Below the pieces are notes generated by a model. That model saw nothing but the letters and a program-made list of their open reading frames with translations. It made no database searches and was not told where the DNA came from. A DNA stretch of 64,000 nt from Oopsacas minuta (lineage: Eukaryota > Porifera > Hexactinellida > Lyssacinosida > Leucopsacidae), in the NCBI GenBank assembly GCA_024704765.1, contig JAKMXF010000305.1, positions 408,778-472,777 of the forward strand, given 5' to 3'. Below, piece by piece: positions 35,366 to 46,431 of this stretch (positions are counted from its first letter, which is position 1; each line of letters begins with the position of its first letter). The translations under genes and the position numbers were made by a program.

Positions 35366-36061
35366 CTATACTATAATCTTGTCTAAAATTTTTAAAACAG
35401 GTTCATAGTGATTACCTGTATGTACAATATATATTGATCCATTAGCATTAGCGGGAGGCGAATTCAATACCTCATCAAATGAAGAGCCTTTGCCGGAGAA
35501 CACATTCCAACTATTTCCAGTCTCTTTCATAAACACCCATATGTCAGTCTTAAATATAAGCGCTACTGTAAATAGCTCCAAATCTCCACCCCATACTCCT
35601 TGCCTTTAATGTTTGTTTTATTTATATAATCTATTGTGTCCTATAAGTATTTGGGTATTTGTTAGTAATAAATTTTCCACATTTTTCTTTTAGCGAACTT
35701 GACATACTGTCTACAATGCATTTACGTATTATATGAGAATTATCTGGCGGACCTGACACGGAATATACTAAGGAAGAAAATAAGCAGTTCCCATCTCCAG
35801 GAATATACTGAGCTCTGCTAGGTATATAATAATTTAACGGCCTGTTCATTTGACTATTAATATTAATTATTCCTAGACTTACCCTGACATTAAGCAACGT
35901 TTACAAATATCTAACTTTCCTGTGTGAGAGATGGGATTAGAACTTGGAAGATCATAATTTAAAACGCACAATTCTATTAGATCCAAATCTGTTATAATTT
36001 CAACGTTATTAACTGAGAGGACAACATCTGGGCTCGTGTTTCTTACAGAATCTTGGATCAA
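35366..36061 (-). pseudogene. OTU-like cysteine protease of the Phantom-type element
   Basis: Three consecutive minus frames. The first, 36061-35879, has VEIITDLDLIEL. The second, 35897-35631, has YIPGDGNCLFSSL, the Asp/Cys active-site loop of OTU deubiquitinases, and then HIIRKCIVDSM. The third, 35581-35366, has FKTDIWVFMKE and HTGNHYEPVL, with the expected late His in NHYEPV. The first frame ends at a GGGTAAGT that looks like a splice donor. A possible acceptor lies only about 29 bases on, so a frameshift is as likely as a tiny intron. OTU enzymes remove ubiquitin. Their role in transposition is unknown. A second diverged copy pairs with a transposase at 62540-63165. Confidence 0.65.
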
Positions 36062-36082
36062 TATTCCTTTTTTTGTGTGGAA

Positions 36083-38340
36083 TTACAAAATCAGAATTTT
36101 TCTCTTATTATTAACTTTCCCTCCCGTTTTATTTACATTTAATAATGCTTCAAAAACTTTATCTACCCTACTTAGATTAGGATTGATGTAACTCTGTTGG
36201 CATTTACTTCTGCGACACCATTTTTCTTTGGAATTTTCTTCATTTTGTATTTCTAATTTCCCTTTCCTACTTTTAAATATGTTGGTAGCCAAAGGATGAA
36301 ATCCAAAATTAAATGCATCAATTCTGTCATTCACATATTCATACATTGTACGTATAAAATCGCCAGCTCTTAGATTTACCTTCTTTTCTAAAATTGGATG
36401 TTTGACTTTTCTGAACCAATTTTCTGCATTTGCATTACTAGCCTTACACAGGTTTTCATTGCTCCTAGACAGTATAATTCCAGTCCAAAGAGTTACAATT
36501 GGCATATAATATGTCAGCAGATATTCTAAAACTTCCAGGGAATAACATGGATTTGATCGATTGCCTTTGTGAATTACATGATCTGTGCAATTATTTTTTC
36601 TCAGAGTATCGAAATGTCTACCAAATGGTGATTTACAACGATAAGTGGTAGGATTCTCTTTCGTATTAAAATCAAGTTCAAATTTTCCTTCGTTTTCTAA
36701 CTGTAATTCTATTTTACCCTTCACTAAATCGTTTAACTCTACTAAACTTGAACTGACAATTTCGGTTGAATGCTCAACAGATAAAACATTACACAGTAAT
36801 ATGAAAAGTTGATTTATTTCTCTCATCGTAATACTTCTCAAAATTGCAGCAAAGACATACAGGATTAGTTGTTTTAGAGTTTTATCGATTTTGAATGTTT
36901 TTGACAAGTTCTGACTCAACTTATGCATTACGTGAGCAGAACATACATGAATTACAGTGAAGACATCCACATCAACCGATCATTCGTCTGAATTTACATT
37001 TCTCCAGCAACTTTCTAAATACCTAAAATATTATTTTATTAAATGCGATACATGTGCTATGAATCAATGCCCAACTGTAATCTATTTCCACTCTTGTTAT
37101 GAATATTTCTTTGTGTAGAATTAACTTTGAATTCAAGTACCATTTGTTAAGGAAGTGGGTTATCTTAGCAGTTCCTTGGTCCGAACTTATCATTTCTGCT
37201 ACAGGGATAGGTGTAATGTGGTAGTCGGGATGTTGTAGAGTTAAAGCATAATAATAAATAGAATTGGTGCAAAACTGAGGTTTACGTATAATGGAACCTG
37301 TAGCATCCAAATGCAAAACTATATCTTTAGTTAAATATTTCACACCTCTATCTGCCTCTTCATATATAGATGCATAATGAAATATCTGTAATTAGATCAT
37401 TAGAAAATCTATTAGATGATATAGCTTCAGTTTTTATCTGTCTTAAGCATTCTTGAGACCTCAGGTTAGAAAAATTACCTCTACAATATTCCATTGAGCT
37501 GCTTTGACAGTTGAACTGTTTATGAAAAATATTTGTGACAGATGTGTGCTGAAGACTTTCTCCATAAATTTTTCGCAAACTACCAGATATATGACGTGCA
37601 TGTACAGTCTCTCCATCAGAATGTTGCAAGGAGAGTGAACCTCTTACTACATATTGTATTGTGATTGTATTCGTAGTTACAAGCTCGTCAACACAAAACT
37701 CAAATTTGTAACATTATAAAACTTGCATTCAGCAGATGCTCGAAAGTAGGGCGCATTTATTTTTCGGCTGGAAGACTTTTAAACCAATAATTGTTAAATT
37801 AAGAACACATGCTGGATATATTTTAGATATTTTATTGCTAAACACAGCTGTCCAATCTCTATTCAACATATCTCTACCTTGTAAATCGATAAAATGAATA
37901 CTATCCCATTCACCAATCTCAAGAAGAAATTCTCCATTGACGTTTGACTCTGTTGTCATAAGAAATACATCAGATTTATCAGATAATGGGGCTATTTGGG
38001 CATTAACTGTATTTGAGATAATATTGTTGCATTTGATAGGATCTTCACCTTCAAAATCCTCATCAACTGGAAGATGAGGAGTATTTTTCAGAGCCAGGCG
38101 TTGGTGACAATCCGGGGAAATTTCTATTCCTCATATCCTAGCATTAATGCAATTAGTATTGAGAACTTTAATGCCTCAATACCAATACAGGAAAACTGGT
38201 CTTGCAATTTGACTACCCAATGAAGAAAATATCCTCATTTGATCTTTGGTCAGAAGCAAGTACTTATTCTCAAACAAAATAGTTGATTTACAATCAATTT
38301 TATGTAGAACTATCCACATTAGCAACATGGCTGTCTGCTC
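36083..38340 (-). pseudogene. Phantom/NOF-type transposase
   Basis: Blocks in order from the right. An N-terminal region contains DFEGEDPIKC. Next is a probable DNA-binding block, GEFLLEIGEWDSIHFIDLQ then NRDW and CVLNLTI (37959-37729). A basic linker with SGSLRKIYGESLQ follows (37629-37360). Then VLHLDATGSIIRKPQF (first acid) and EIDYSWALIHS (second acid) lie at 37343-37023. VIHVCSAHVMHKL, YYMPIVTLW and NANAENWFRKVKH (candidate last acid) follow within the 295-codon frame 36970-36083. The LDATG motif and the later H-x-C-x2-H block are typical of Phantom/NOF transposases. At least one TGA and two shifts separate the frames. Confidence 0.7.
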
Positions 38341-38433
38341 AATGACTTGATGTTCATACTGACTTATTGGAAAATTGTTTACGAATGAACTACACTGTAC
38401 AAATTCAATGCTTTCAAATTCCCAAAAACATTC

Positions 38434-38946
38434 TTAAGAATTTGGACTCCGAAAACGGTAAAAGTTACAACCATCAATCCACAACTGAGCCTGGTGATTT
38501 TTGTAATAATTATATTCGACTAAACTACTACTATCATTACATCCGCAAAGGTCGATACTGTATTGCTCATCTCCCAAATCATAGTAATGAGATGGGTCTG
38601 ATGCAGCTGAAGACCAAATTACCATTAGCCTATCATCTGACAAATCCTGTTCAATTGACTCCCAACATATTCCTTCATGATTATCATGAAAAGAAGACGC
38701 AGATTTCAGGCAAAGGACAATATCTCGATAAATTGTGGCAGTTTGAAGAGATGGCAAATCCACTATTGAGAAAGAGTCGAGACTATAACTCACAATCAAT
38801 GATTTGGTTGTACTTTGTGGAGGTGGTGGACATAGAGAAAGCGATTTATACGGTATGAAATCTATAGATGGCTGAGGCGAGACTGATAGATCGATTATTC
38901 GCTCGAATAACACACGTATATTGTGTGAATTATTTTTCCATTTCAA
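38434..38946 (-). other. Additional 170-codon open frame in the Phantom-type element
   Basis: Upstream of the transposase and on its strand. It has a PPPPQ stretch, an acidic serine/aspartate-rich middle (SIEQDLSDDRL, SDPSHYYDLGDEQ) and a cysteine pair CGC. No domain is recognised. It could be an N-terminal extension of the transposase or a third gene. An overlapping 163-codon plus-strand frame (38367-38858) is probably its shadow. Confidence 0.3.
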
Positions 38947-39931
38947 ATAAATAGATTTTCGTTGAGTCGGATTATTTCAGCCATGTAATGTTTTACAAAT
39001 AATGCCCCAAATAGAATCACTAACGCTAGGACCAACAGAACGTGAACTCGCAACCTCTTTGTATGAATTGAAAGTGGATTCGATATACAAAAGTACAGTT
39101 GAAGGTCTCGTGGAACTAAAAAAGGAACATAAAATACTATATGCGCCGTACTCACCAGAAAACGTGCTAAGATAAATCTAACTTTTGTTATAGCAATTGA
39201 TTATTACACATCAAGCACGTGTTCCGATGAGACGGAAATAATTTAAATAGGAAGAAAGAAAGTTACATTTTGAAATATTGATTCTACTTGAAGTAATGAA
39301 ACTATTTGGTTCCATTGAAGGAGGGTCGAAACGAAAGTATGATTCTAAATGTGGAGAAAATAATACAATGGTGATATAGGAAAGAATTTAGATACCTTTT
39401 TCCTCGAATAGTAGGTAGCTCTTCTTCGAATAATCGCCCCCTGAAAGAACCTCGAAATATATAATAGTTCCGGAGTACTATTCGAGAAAAACTGTATATT
39501 GAAAATGGACAACAAACCTAAGCCAATAAGACTTGTATTAGAGTTTGGAATTGTAGAATCGTGGAAGATTTTTGATGAAAGTGATAAAAATAAAAGAGTT
39601 TGTTAATGAACGGATGAAATATAAGATAATATTGATACAAATACCAAAGGACTATTTCAAGAGGTTTATACTTCAGCAACAGTGTTTTGGATTTCAAATG
39701 GGGAAGTTATCATGTGAATATGTATATTATTAGAATGATTTCATGGTACATCTAACATTAGTTGATTAAGTCATTGAAATTTAGCAAATAATTCCGAATT
39801 ATTCATTTCTACTAGACATTTAAACTTTGATTATTATTCAATCTATTTAGGAATATATGGAAAGTAAATACTAAGGCATTAATTGAAAGTATATTCTGAT
39901 CTCTTGAGTAATTCATAATGAGTCAACTGAG

Positions 39932-40380
39932 ATCAAACAGTTGATATTGCAGTAATCTATATGCGTTACTATAGTTAGAATGGATTAGAATGTTTCATTA
40001 AATTTGTGTGCTTAGTACAAATCTAATAGAGACTCGATTCTAACAAGCCAGTTTTCAAATGTAAATATCTCAAAAAGTTTTGCTTATTTTACCATAATAT
40101 TTTAAACACATAAACGTCCATACAGCAGGAATACATGCCCATGATTTTAGAAAAAATAATTTGTTTAAGTATACTAAATTCATATGTGAACTACTGCTGG
40201 TTAGATACACCAATTTCTATTAGAAAATATTAAAGTTTATAAAGTATAAATATATTTTCAGAAACGTCCGTATCTCTTCTTTCGAATGGCCTAAAAATAT
40301 TTACATTCTGACTATGGGAAGTTGGTCAAATTAACGATTGAAGTACTGCTGTTCGAATCTTCAGCCAACTTCACACTCGT
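39932..40380 (-). repeat. Right 449-bp terminal inverted repeat
   Basis: Inverted copy of 34741-35189, ending ...CAACTTCACACTCGT at the 9-bp duplication. Confidence 0.9.
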
Positions 40381-42865
40381 GGTGATGCTCGCCCATGGAA
40401 ACTGAACTAAGATGTATTCATACGTTTCTTTACACAATTCTTCCATTTTGCTACAATTAATTAAGTTACTGCTGTTCACAAGTCGTAACACCACGAATAG
40501 ATTAGTCTGGATCTTCTCTAATAAGGGTTTATCAGATAGATTAATCGAGGAAGTCGCCCATTTTAAAAAGTCTCGCTTATCTAAAAAGCAATCACGTGCA
40601 ATGTTCCCAGTAGTTGATGTACCGCCCTGACTTGAAGGAATATCTAACAAAGAAACTACACTTCTCTAGAAGAATTGCTCGAATCCGCCTCATAGATGTA
40701 TTTATTTTGTGATTAGATGGTGACCATACCTTGTGACCCGCATCAAGATGGTATATTAATAACATATATCACCGGAATACACATAGGTACGCATGCAAAG
40801 GGGAGGCAGCAATTATATTGATGTCAGATGTGGGTTTGTGAGTTATACCCAAGCGTTGTTTGGATGGGAGTTTGAAGAAGTCATCCTCATTAACTTCATC
40901 AAAGAGTTGCCAAGCATCGCTAATTAACCTGTTTATGGGGAATCCAGAACGAACCCAGTCAATGCTTTTAATTTCTTCGTCGGATGCAGTGCATAGTTGA
41001 CAAGAAGCTCCTCCAGCACCATCTAACAGTCCAGCCATTTTGGTGTCAAAGAGAGAACGAACTATATCAACTTGTATATGTCCTCCTATTAGGGATAATC
41101 CGTTCACCAATATTTGGTCGGTTTGGGGATTGACAATTTTATCCATAATAAAATGAACATTATTATAATCCTCTTTCAAAGCTATCAACGCAACCTGTCT
41201 GAAACAAAAGGAGGAGTTAGGAGAATGGTTGTAGAAGACATTGTTTCCAAGTGTATCAGCTATTGATAATATTTTGAATCCAAATAAGATGAAACATTTA
41301 GTACACAAAACAGGGTTATTATTTTGTTGGTTATAGGTGCGATGAGACCCCGAACCAACTAATCCATCTGATATCTTGACAGTGAGCGGATATTGTGAAA
41401 TAGAAATTGGCACTAACGTTGAAATCAAGCGTTCGACTGTAAGCTTTAGTATCGAATGATAGGAGATACAAGTTCCAATTGAGAAACCTTCAGGATCATG
41501 GACTATCTCAATCTCATCAATCAAAGTTATTTCTCTACGATATCTAGAGACAAGCTCATAGGATGGTAATTTAACTTGAAATTCAAGGACTTTTTTTAAT
41601 TTTTATATTTGCTCGCTCCAATCTCTAAACAGTCCAACAGAAAGGCAGATTTATCGATTGGCGCTTTGTGCAAGATTCCACTAAAAGAACCCTTGTTGAT
41701 GATCTCCTTACACACTTGTGAAGTATCTCGATCGTAAGAATTGTTAGATATTAATTCTAAAGCCAGAGCAGCTAGTTGTTTAGGCTCAACATTTTCTCTT
41801 TCACTAAGAAATGAATATGGCCTAAAAGAATGCTCAGTCTAGATCTGGAAATTTGAAGATTGCAATCAAGTAAATGCTTTCTGGAATCATGGATAATTTC
41901 TTCAGAGAAATTCCGACTTTCAGAAATAGAAACTTTACGAAGAGGTTCTAATCCAGGATCAAGTGAAATTCTCTTCTTTCTCGGAATGGAAGTTGATAGA
42001 GGTGCAGTATATGAATGGAAGGTCAAATTCTCCCAGGTCTCAAGATCACTCTTCTTCCGGTAATACTCTCTGGATGATATAAGGGACTTGAACTTATATA
42101 GAATAGTATCATGTTCTTCCTGTGAAATATTATATTATCAATAAGATACTGCGCAGTGGCTTTAGGGCTTTTGCCCATTGAAATATAGCTAACATATGCT
42201 TCTTTGTTGGTCACAACAGAGGCCATTACTTCACTAGGAGCTATTATTAGACTGAAAAGATTAAAATTATTTTCGTGCATCATCTAAATTTACAGGAGGG
42301 CAAGAATATATAGAATTTACTTGAATTTCAAAGAAATTCTAAAATACATTTTCCGATTTTTGTCCGGTCCAAGCATTGATGTACTCAAAAATATATTTGT
42401 GCACCCCGGGTGTACGTCTGAAAATTGGTGTATAATTTCAAAAATATAAGCGCTATAAGCGATTAACAATAAATTATCGTCCTCTTTTGTCACCTGATAG
42501 ATGCAGCTCTCCAAACACTTTATTAAAACTAAAATATTTCACTCCCGGCTAAAACTAGACAGCCAACAAAACTTTTTTGAACCAATGATACTTATAATAA
42601 TTGCATAAACTGATCTAATATAAGAAATACGTCAAATTGATGATTAACTACAAACGTTATATAGTATATATTTGAAAGAAAATTGTTGCCAAGGTAGTTA
42701 GGTATTTACTATTGCGGTTAGCTATTTAAAATAATCTAAATTATGCTTTCTTTAGCTCGGTGTAATCCAAATTCTTATGGGTCATACATACTATCATCAA
42801 TATTTTCCTACTAATTCGACGATGGAGATTCATAAAACGTAGTTAAATTCGTAATTGAAATTTTA

Positions 42866-42892
42866 CCTAATACGCCATATCGGCACACTGTG
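42866..42892 (-). repeat. Right terminal recombination-signal-like sequence
   Basis: On the minus strand: the CACAGTG heptamer, 8 bases (TGCCGATA), then TGGCGTATTAGG. The gap is 9 bases shorter than at the left end. Confidence 0.7.
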
Positions 42893-42963
42893 CGTGGCTC
42901 CACTAGATATTTGGATAGTGCTTCTATAGTAACTTTGTTGACAACTTTGATTATCTTTATTAG

Positions 42964-43367
42964 ATGGCCCGTCAAATATTGACCAGTGTAGATGATGATC
43001 CTCAAGTTTTGGAGATTCAACATTTGTGCGCGGTTACCATGCTTACATGGACACCTGGAATCCAGTACTAGGTCAAGAATTTATATTGAAGCCAGAGCCA
43101 AGTAACTACAAAGACAAATATGCAGTTGCAGTTTTTAAAGATGACATAATTGTAGGACACGTACCCTATAATCTAGCACCACGCCTTTCACAATTTTTGA
43201 GAAGAGAAGTAAATAAAGGACTTGCTGAGGTTATGGGAGAGAAAGAAAACAGAGGAGCAGGTTACGGACTAGAAATCCCATGTGTGTACCACCTTTATGG
43301 ACCCAAAGTTTACATTGACAAGTTGAAAGAATTGTTGAAAGACTCGAAAGACATGGGACTTGTATAG
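42964..43367 (+). pseudogene. HIRAN-like gene of the Tigger-type element
   Basis: From 43026 an open frame gives GYHAYMDTWNPVLGQEF, then EPSNYKDKYAVAVFKDD, IVGHVPYNLAPRLSQFLRR and GLEIPCVYHLYGPK. This is the N-x2-D-x2-AV...VGxVP pattern of HIRAN domains, which bind DNA ends in HLTF/Rad5 helicases. An ATG at 42964 opens a frame that joins it only with a 1-base shift near 43020. The gene points away from the Tigger transposase and ends about 260 bases before the right terminus. Its role in the element is unknown. Confidence 0.6.
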
Positions 43368-43639
43368 CACTCATATTATTATGTAAATTTTGGGATATCC
43401 ATGAAAATTATCAGTCGCAATTTCTGGTTTTCCGTTCTTGGGGGATAATTTTGTATTAAGACACGTCATTCGCGACCAGTTCCCTGTCCGTTGTTCGGAA
43501 TTCGGAGTTGTCCGTTCCTCGGGAGACTGCTTAAGTATTACATGAATGACAAATTCAATCCGTGCCATGAGATTTGTCCGTTGTAGTGGTTGTCCGCTTC
43601 TCGGAGTGTCCGTTTTGGGAGACTCCACTGTAGTCTTGA

Positions 43640-44137
43640 CCGCTATTGATTATCCTGGGATTTGATGTTATATGACCATATTTGGAAGAAGATTTCTCTA
43701 GCAACGCAGGAATGTAAATTTTATTCTCAAATTTGTCCTAATCCCTTCGACCCCTCGTTCGGCGCCGCAATGTGAGCTGAGACTAATTATACACATATCG
43801 AGCATCTGAATGATCTCCAAACATAATTTATGGACATCCTTCCTATACCTCAATATTACTCATAAAAACAGGATGGCATCGTCTCTTTATGTAAGTAAAC
43901 TTTGCTCAAATTGAATTTATATTCTACAGTGAAGATCGTGGCACATGTCCCAAGTGTTTACCCCAATATATGTGAAATATCGTTGAGTCGAATAGTTTGC
44001 TGTCTGCAGGTTATGATTAATCACCGGAAGATAACTGTTTGCATGAGGATGAAGGATACTACACAACCTCTCTCGATTGTGCAAAGCGGATGGATTTGAT
44101 ATTTTGACAAAATGACATACTAATGTATTATTGAATT
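43640..44137. other. Intergenic DNA, no gene seen
   Basis: AT-rich. The 65-codon frame at 43902-44099 has no recognisable feature. Confidence 0.35.

Positions 44138-44199
<62 letters not shown>
44138..44199. repeat. ATC microsatellite
   Basis: About 20 uninterrupted ATC triplets. Confidence 0.95.
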
Positions 44200-44689
44200 A
44201 GTGATATCTTTCCTGTTTTGTAGGTTCATCAGTATTAAACATTTCATTCGTCATGAGTTTACTTCTATCAGTTCTCATTCGAAATTATTCGAATGTGAAA
44301 ATTATACTAAGAGATGATGACGCAAGCATCAGGTAAAACAACAAATATTATCAAAATTAAAGGTCCGAATTGATTGGGAAATAGGTTTTACGCAGAATAC
44401 ATGATCTGACACCTTTAAATATCAATATCAAGTTTTATAGCTTACGTATAATAAGGAAAAAAGAAATGCTGCGGTATTATCACTTCAGAGGTGTAAAAAC
44501 CATCAACTTGCAGAGGGATGTTGTGTGAGTAAATTACCAACGGAAAGTTTATATACCTCTATTACTGGTACCATGGATTAGCATAATCAGGAGGAAATTA
44601 CAACCTTAATTAAATACAAGGTAGTATCTAGGAGCCTGGACGCTCCTCTAGGCGTATGATCTTTGACTATATTATATTGAGGAGCATAA

Positions 44690-44882
44690 AATTGAGGATC
44701 TTTCTTTATACTGTAACACTAATGTACTGATTTAGGCGTATGAAAATTTGACAGGGGGAGCGAGACGTAATGTAATTCAATGATAATGATTTTGAGAGTT
44801 AATTTGAGGATCTATCCCTATAAGGTGACATTTATTTACAGATTTAGGCGTAAAAATTCAGGAGTAGCGGAAGGAGCGTGTT
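44690..44882. repeat. Imperfect direct repeat, about 117-bp spacing
   Basis: TTGAGGATCTTTCTTTATA...GATTTAGGCGTATGAAAATT...GGGGGAGCG recurs as TTGAGGATCTATCCCTATA...GATTTAGGCGTAAAAATTC...GGAGCG. The motif TAGGCGTATGATC also occurs at 44658. Non-coding. Confidence 0.5.
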
Positions 44883-44889
44883 CGGAATA

Positions 44890-46430
44890 CACTACATAAG
44901 CCCCTGCATGAAATGATATATCGATACTGGTATACAAAAACTGCTATTATTGGTATGGAGTGGGAAGTAAGATTTCCAAAATTTCAATTTAGGGCTTGAA
45001 CTGTGATCGGCGGACCGCGTCCACTTATACCAAGAAAGTGAATCTCAGAATGTCGTTTGATTGTTAGAATATAGTAAATATTGGGTAGAAAGGACTTTGT
45101 TGAATTTATCTAATTGGTTATGTAGTTAGTTCGCACTCAATAATTGCAAGCAAGTTGTCACCCATTAAATGGAAGTAATGTATTAATGCTATGAAAATTC
45201 AAATTTGACATGAAAATCAAAACTAAGAAACATGAATGAGACTGTATGAAGTGCAAATGATATTGTATAGGAAGATTGAAGAAAGTAAACCTAAACATTT
45301 AGAGAGGTCCAGATATTTACTCTGAAGAGAGGAAAATTATCAGGAAATTTTTGAACTTTAAATCTATTGCCAAATCACGTTCTTACCTCTGAAAATCAAT
45401 AAAGTAGATCCTGCTTAATATTACACCTCTCGTACATGAGTGTTCTATCACCCTACTGGTGTTATTTTATAATCCGGGAAGTAAGCTACCTGCTTAATGT
45501 CATACTTCTAGTGCAAATGTGACATTATCCGGGATAATCTGGGAATCCTATTAATCTAAGTAGTATGTAAGTCCAATGTACGTTTCCAGTACTAAAGGCA
45601 ATACATGTACGTAGACACAACTATGTACAATGAGTTTGTTCACACTTTTCACAAAGGTACAATATATTTCTACAGTTAACCTTCAAACGGCAGCCGTATT
45701 CACAAAGCGTACCTAAGTCGTATTCACTAAGATTGTATTCACTAAAGTTAAGTACATACTTAAGTAAAGAACTTAAGCAAGCTTCGAGGTTAGTTAAGTT
45801 GTTGAATTTGTGTTCGTTGATCCTACACTGAGAGATTAACAACATTGATGTAGTTTAACCTAAAACATGTCTGGAAAGGATATTTCATTGCTGCCTGAAT
45901 AAGCTCCTACATTTAGGCTTTGAAATTGTCAACTTGTGTTCGAGTTCTAACTACAGGGTGCAAAGAAATTGATGTCCTCTTAGATCATTATGTTCAATTA
46001 ATAGTACGACAAATTCTCCAATTGATCTTTTAATCTTTAACAACTCAATTCTAATATGAATTGTTGTGAAGGTGTACATCTGCAAACGTTTTATAGAGAG
46101 TCATTGATTCTATTCAACAATACTGGGAGAATTATCGAGCTACTGAAATATTCTAGCAAAGCATGTCTGAAGAATTCACTGTAAATTCCGTCCCAGCTCA
46201 CAAACCTAAATACAGATATTTATGGTTAAATACTACTATGCTGCAATCTGAGTGAAATATGTATGGTTTGGTAACGTTCCAGAAGAAAAAGAGTATGAAA
46301 ACTTGTTATAATACAATTGTGAGCTATCATCAATAAAAATAGGTAATATAAATAAAAATCCGAATCCCAAAGTATCTCCTTCTAAAAAGTTTCAACTTAT
46401 TGGTGTAAATTTTTGTATAAGTTATCGATA
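44890..46430. other. Intergenic DNA, no supported gene
   Basis: It includes a short pair CCTGCTTAATAT / CCTGCTTAATGT near 45410 and 45490 and a TTCACTAA(A)G duplication near 45725-45745. The 74-codon minus frame at 45621-45845 has four clustered cysteines but no recognised domain. Confidence 0.35.
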
Positions 46431-46431
46431 A

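Larger units (their letters stand above)
34741..40380 (-). mobile_element. Phantom/Foldback-type (Mutator superfamily) transposon
   Basis: Inverted arms of 449 bp (34741-35189 and 39932-40380) match almost base for base. I saw one clear difference. Flanks GGTGATGTT (34732-34740) and GGTGATGCT (40381-40389) are a 9-bp duplication with one mismatch, the Mutator-superfamily length. Minus-strand genes encode an OTU-like protease and a transposase with Phantom/NOF-type motifs. Phantom and the Drosophila FB/NOF elements are Mutator relatives with long or complex inverted ends. It sits in the RAG1-like gene between PWASIT and the zinc-binding histidines. Confidence 0.85.
34516..42514 (-). pseudogene. 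RAG1/Transib-like transposase, split by a Phantom-type element
   Basis: Coding blocks run right to left. N-terminal frames: 42514-42317, 42283-42023 (KSPKATAQYLIDN) and 42026-41772. The longest frame, 41524-40769 (251 residues), has DPEGFSIG and TVERL. It also has TVKISDGLVGSGSH (residue 53, first Asp), PNSSFCFRQVALIALKE, and SLFDTKMAGLLDGAGGA (residue 160, second Asp). CQLC (175/178) is the zinc half-site, and ASPLHAYLCVFR ends the frame. Block 40650-40390 has PSSQGGTSTTGNIARDC and ends at PWASIT. Left of the insertion, 34740-34516 has LHKLLSHS (H-x4-H) and SEECLEACNKFVRRYR. The spacing from the second His to Glu is 20, as in RAG1 (H942 to E962). Frameshifts lie near 42118 and 40760 and a stop near 41770. 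The protein would cut at the heptamer ends. Confidence 0.8.
34015..42892 (-). mobile_element. RAG1/Transib-type transposon with CACAGTG ends
   Basis: Left terminus CACAGTGTGCC (34015-34025). The right terminus on the minus strand is also CACAGTGTGCC (42892-42882). CACAGTG is the consensus heptamer of V(D)J recombination signals, and Transib ends are close variants. Flanks TGTGG (34010-34014) and CGTGG (42893-42897) form a 5-bp GC-rich duplication with one mismatch, as for RAG and Transib. Both ends share TGGCGTATTAGG further in. The single minus-strand gene is RAG1-like. A Phantom-type element (34741-40380) lies inside. Without it the element is about 3.2 kb. No RAG2-like gene fits in the remaining sequence. 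Confidence 0.82.
30595..43630 (-). mobile_element. Pogo/Tigger-type transposon, opened by nested insertions
   Basis: Left end CAGTGGAGTATCC (30595). The right end read on the minus strand is CAGTGGAGTCTCCC (43630). Both are flanked by TA. Both ends also carry the same subterminal block in the same orientation: TTTGTCCGTTGTAG then TTGTCCGCTTCTCGGAG (30636-30670 and 43573-43606). Inside lie a minus-strand Tigger transposase gene and a plus-strand HIRAN-like gene, pointing away from each other. Removing the mariner (31372-32707) and the RAG1-like element (34015-42892) leaves about 2.8 kb, a normal Tigger length. Confidence 0.75.

Noticed and set aside
38367-38858. 163-codon plus-strand frame inside the Phantom-type element
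   Set aside because: It overlaps the 170-codon minus-strand frame, which matches the direction of the element's other genes. The plus frame has no recognised features.
40769-41524. A host recombination-activating gene instead of a transposon
   Set aside because: The frame lies between CACAGTG termini with a 5-bp duplication inside another transposon, and it is broken. That is the signature of a mobile element.
34015-42892. A RAG2-like partner gene next to the RAG1-like transposase
   Set aside because: About 3.2 kb remains after removing the Phantom-type insertion, and nearly all of it belongs to the RAG1-like gene. No Kelch-like frame was seen on either strand.
42400-43023. Minus-strand 70-codon frame at 42811-43023 as the N-terminus of the RAG1-like gene
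   Set aside because: It crosses the right terminus of the element and the HIRAN start region, so it cannot belong to the transposase.
44138-44199. CRISPR-like or regulatory array
   Set aside because: It is a plain ATC microsatellite without spacers. No CRISPR array exists anywhere in the window.
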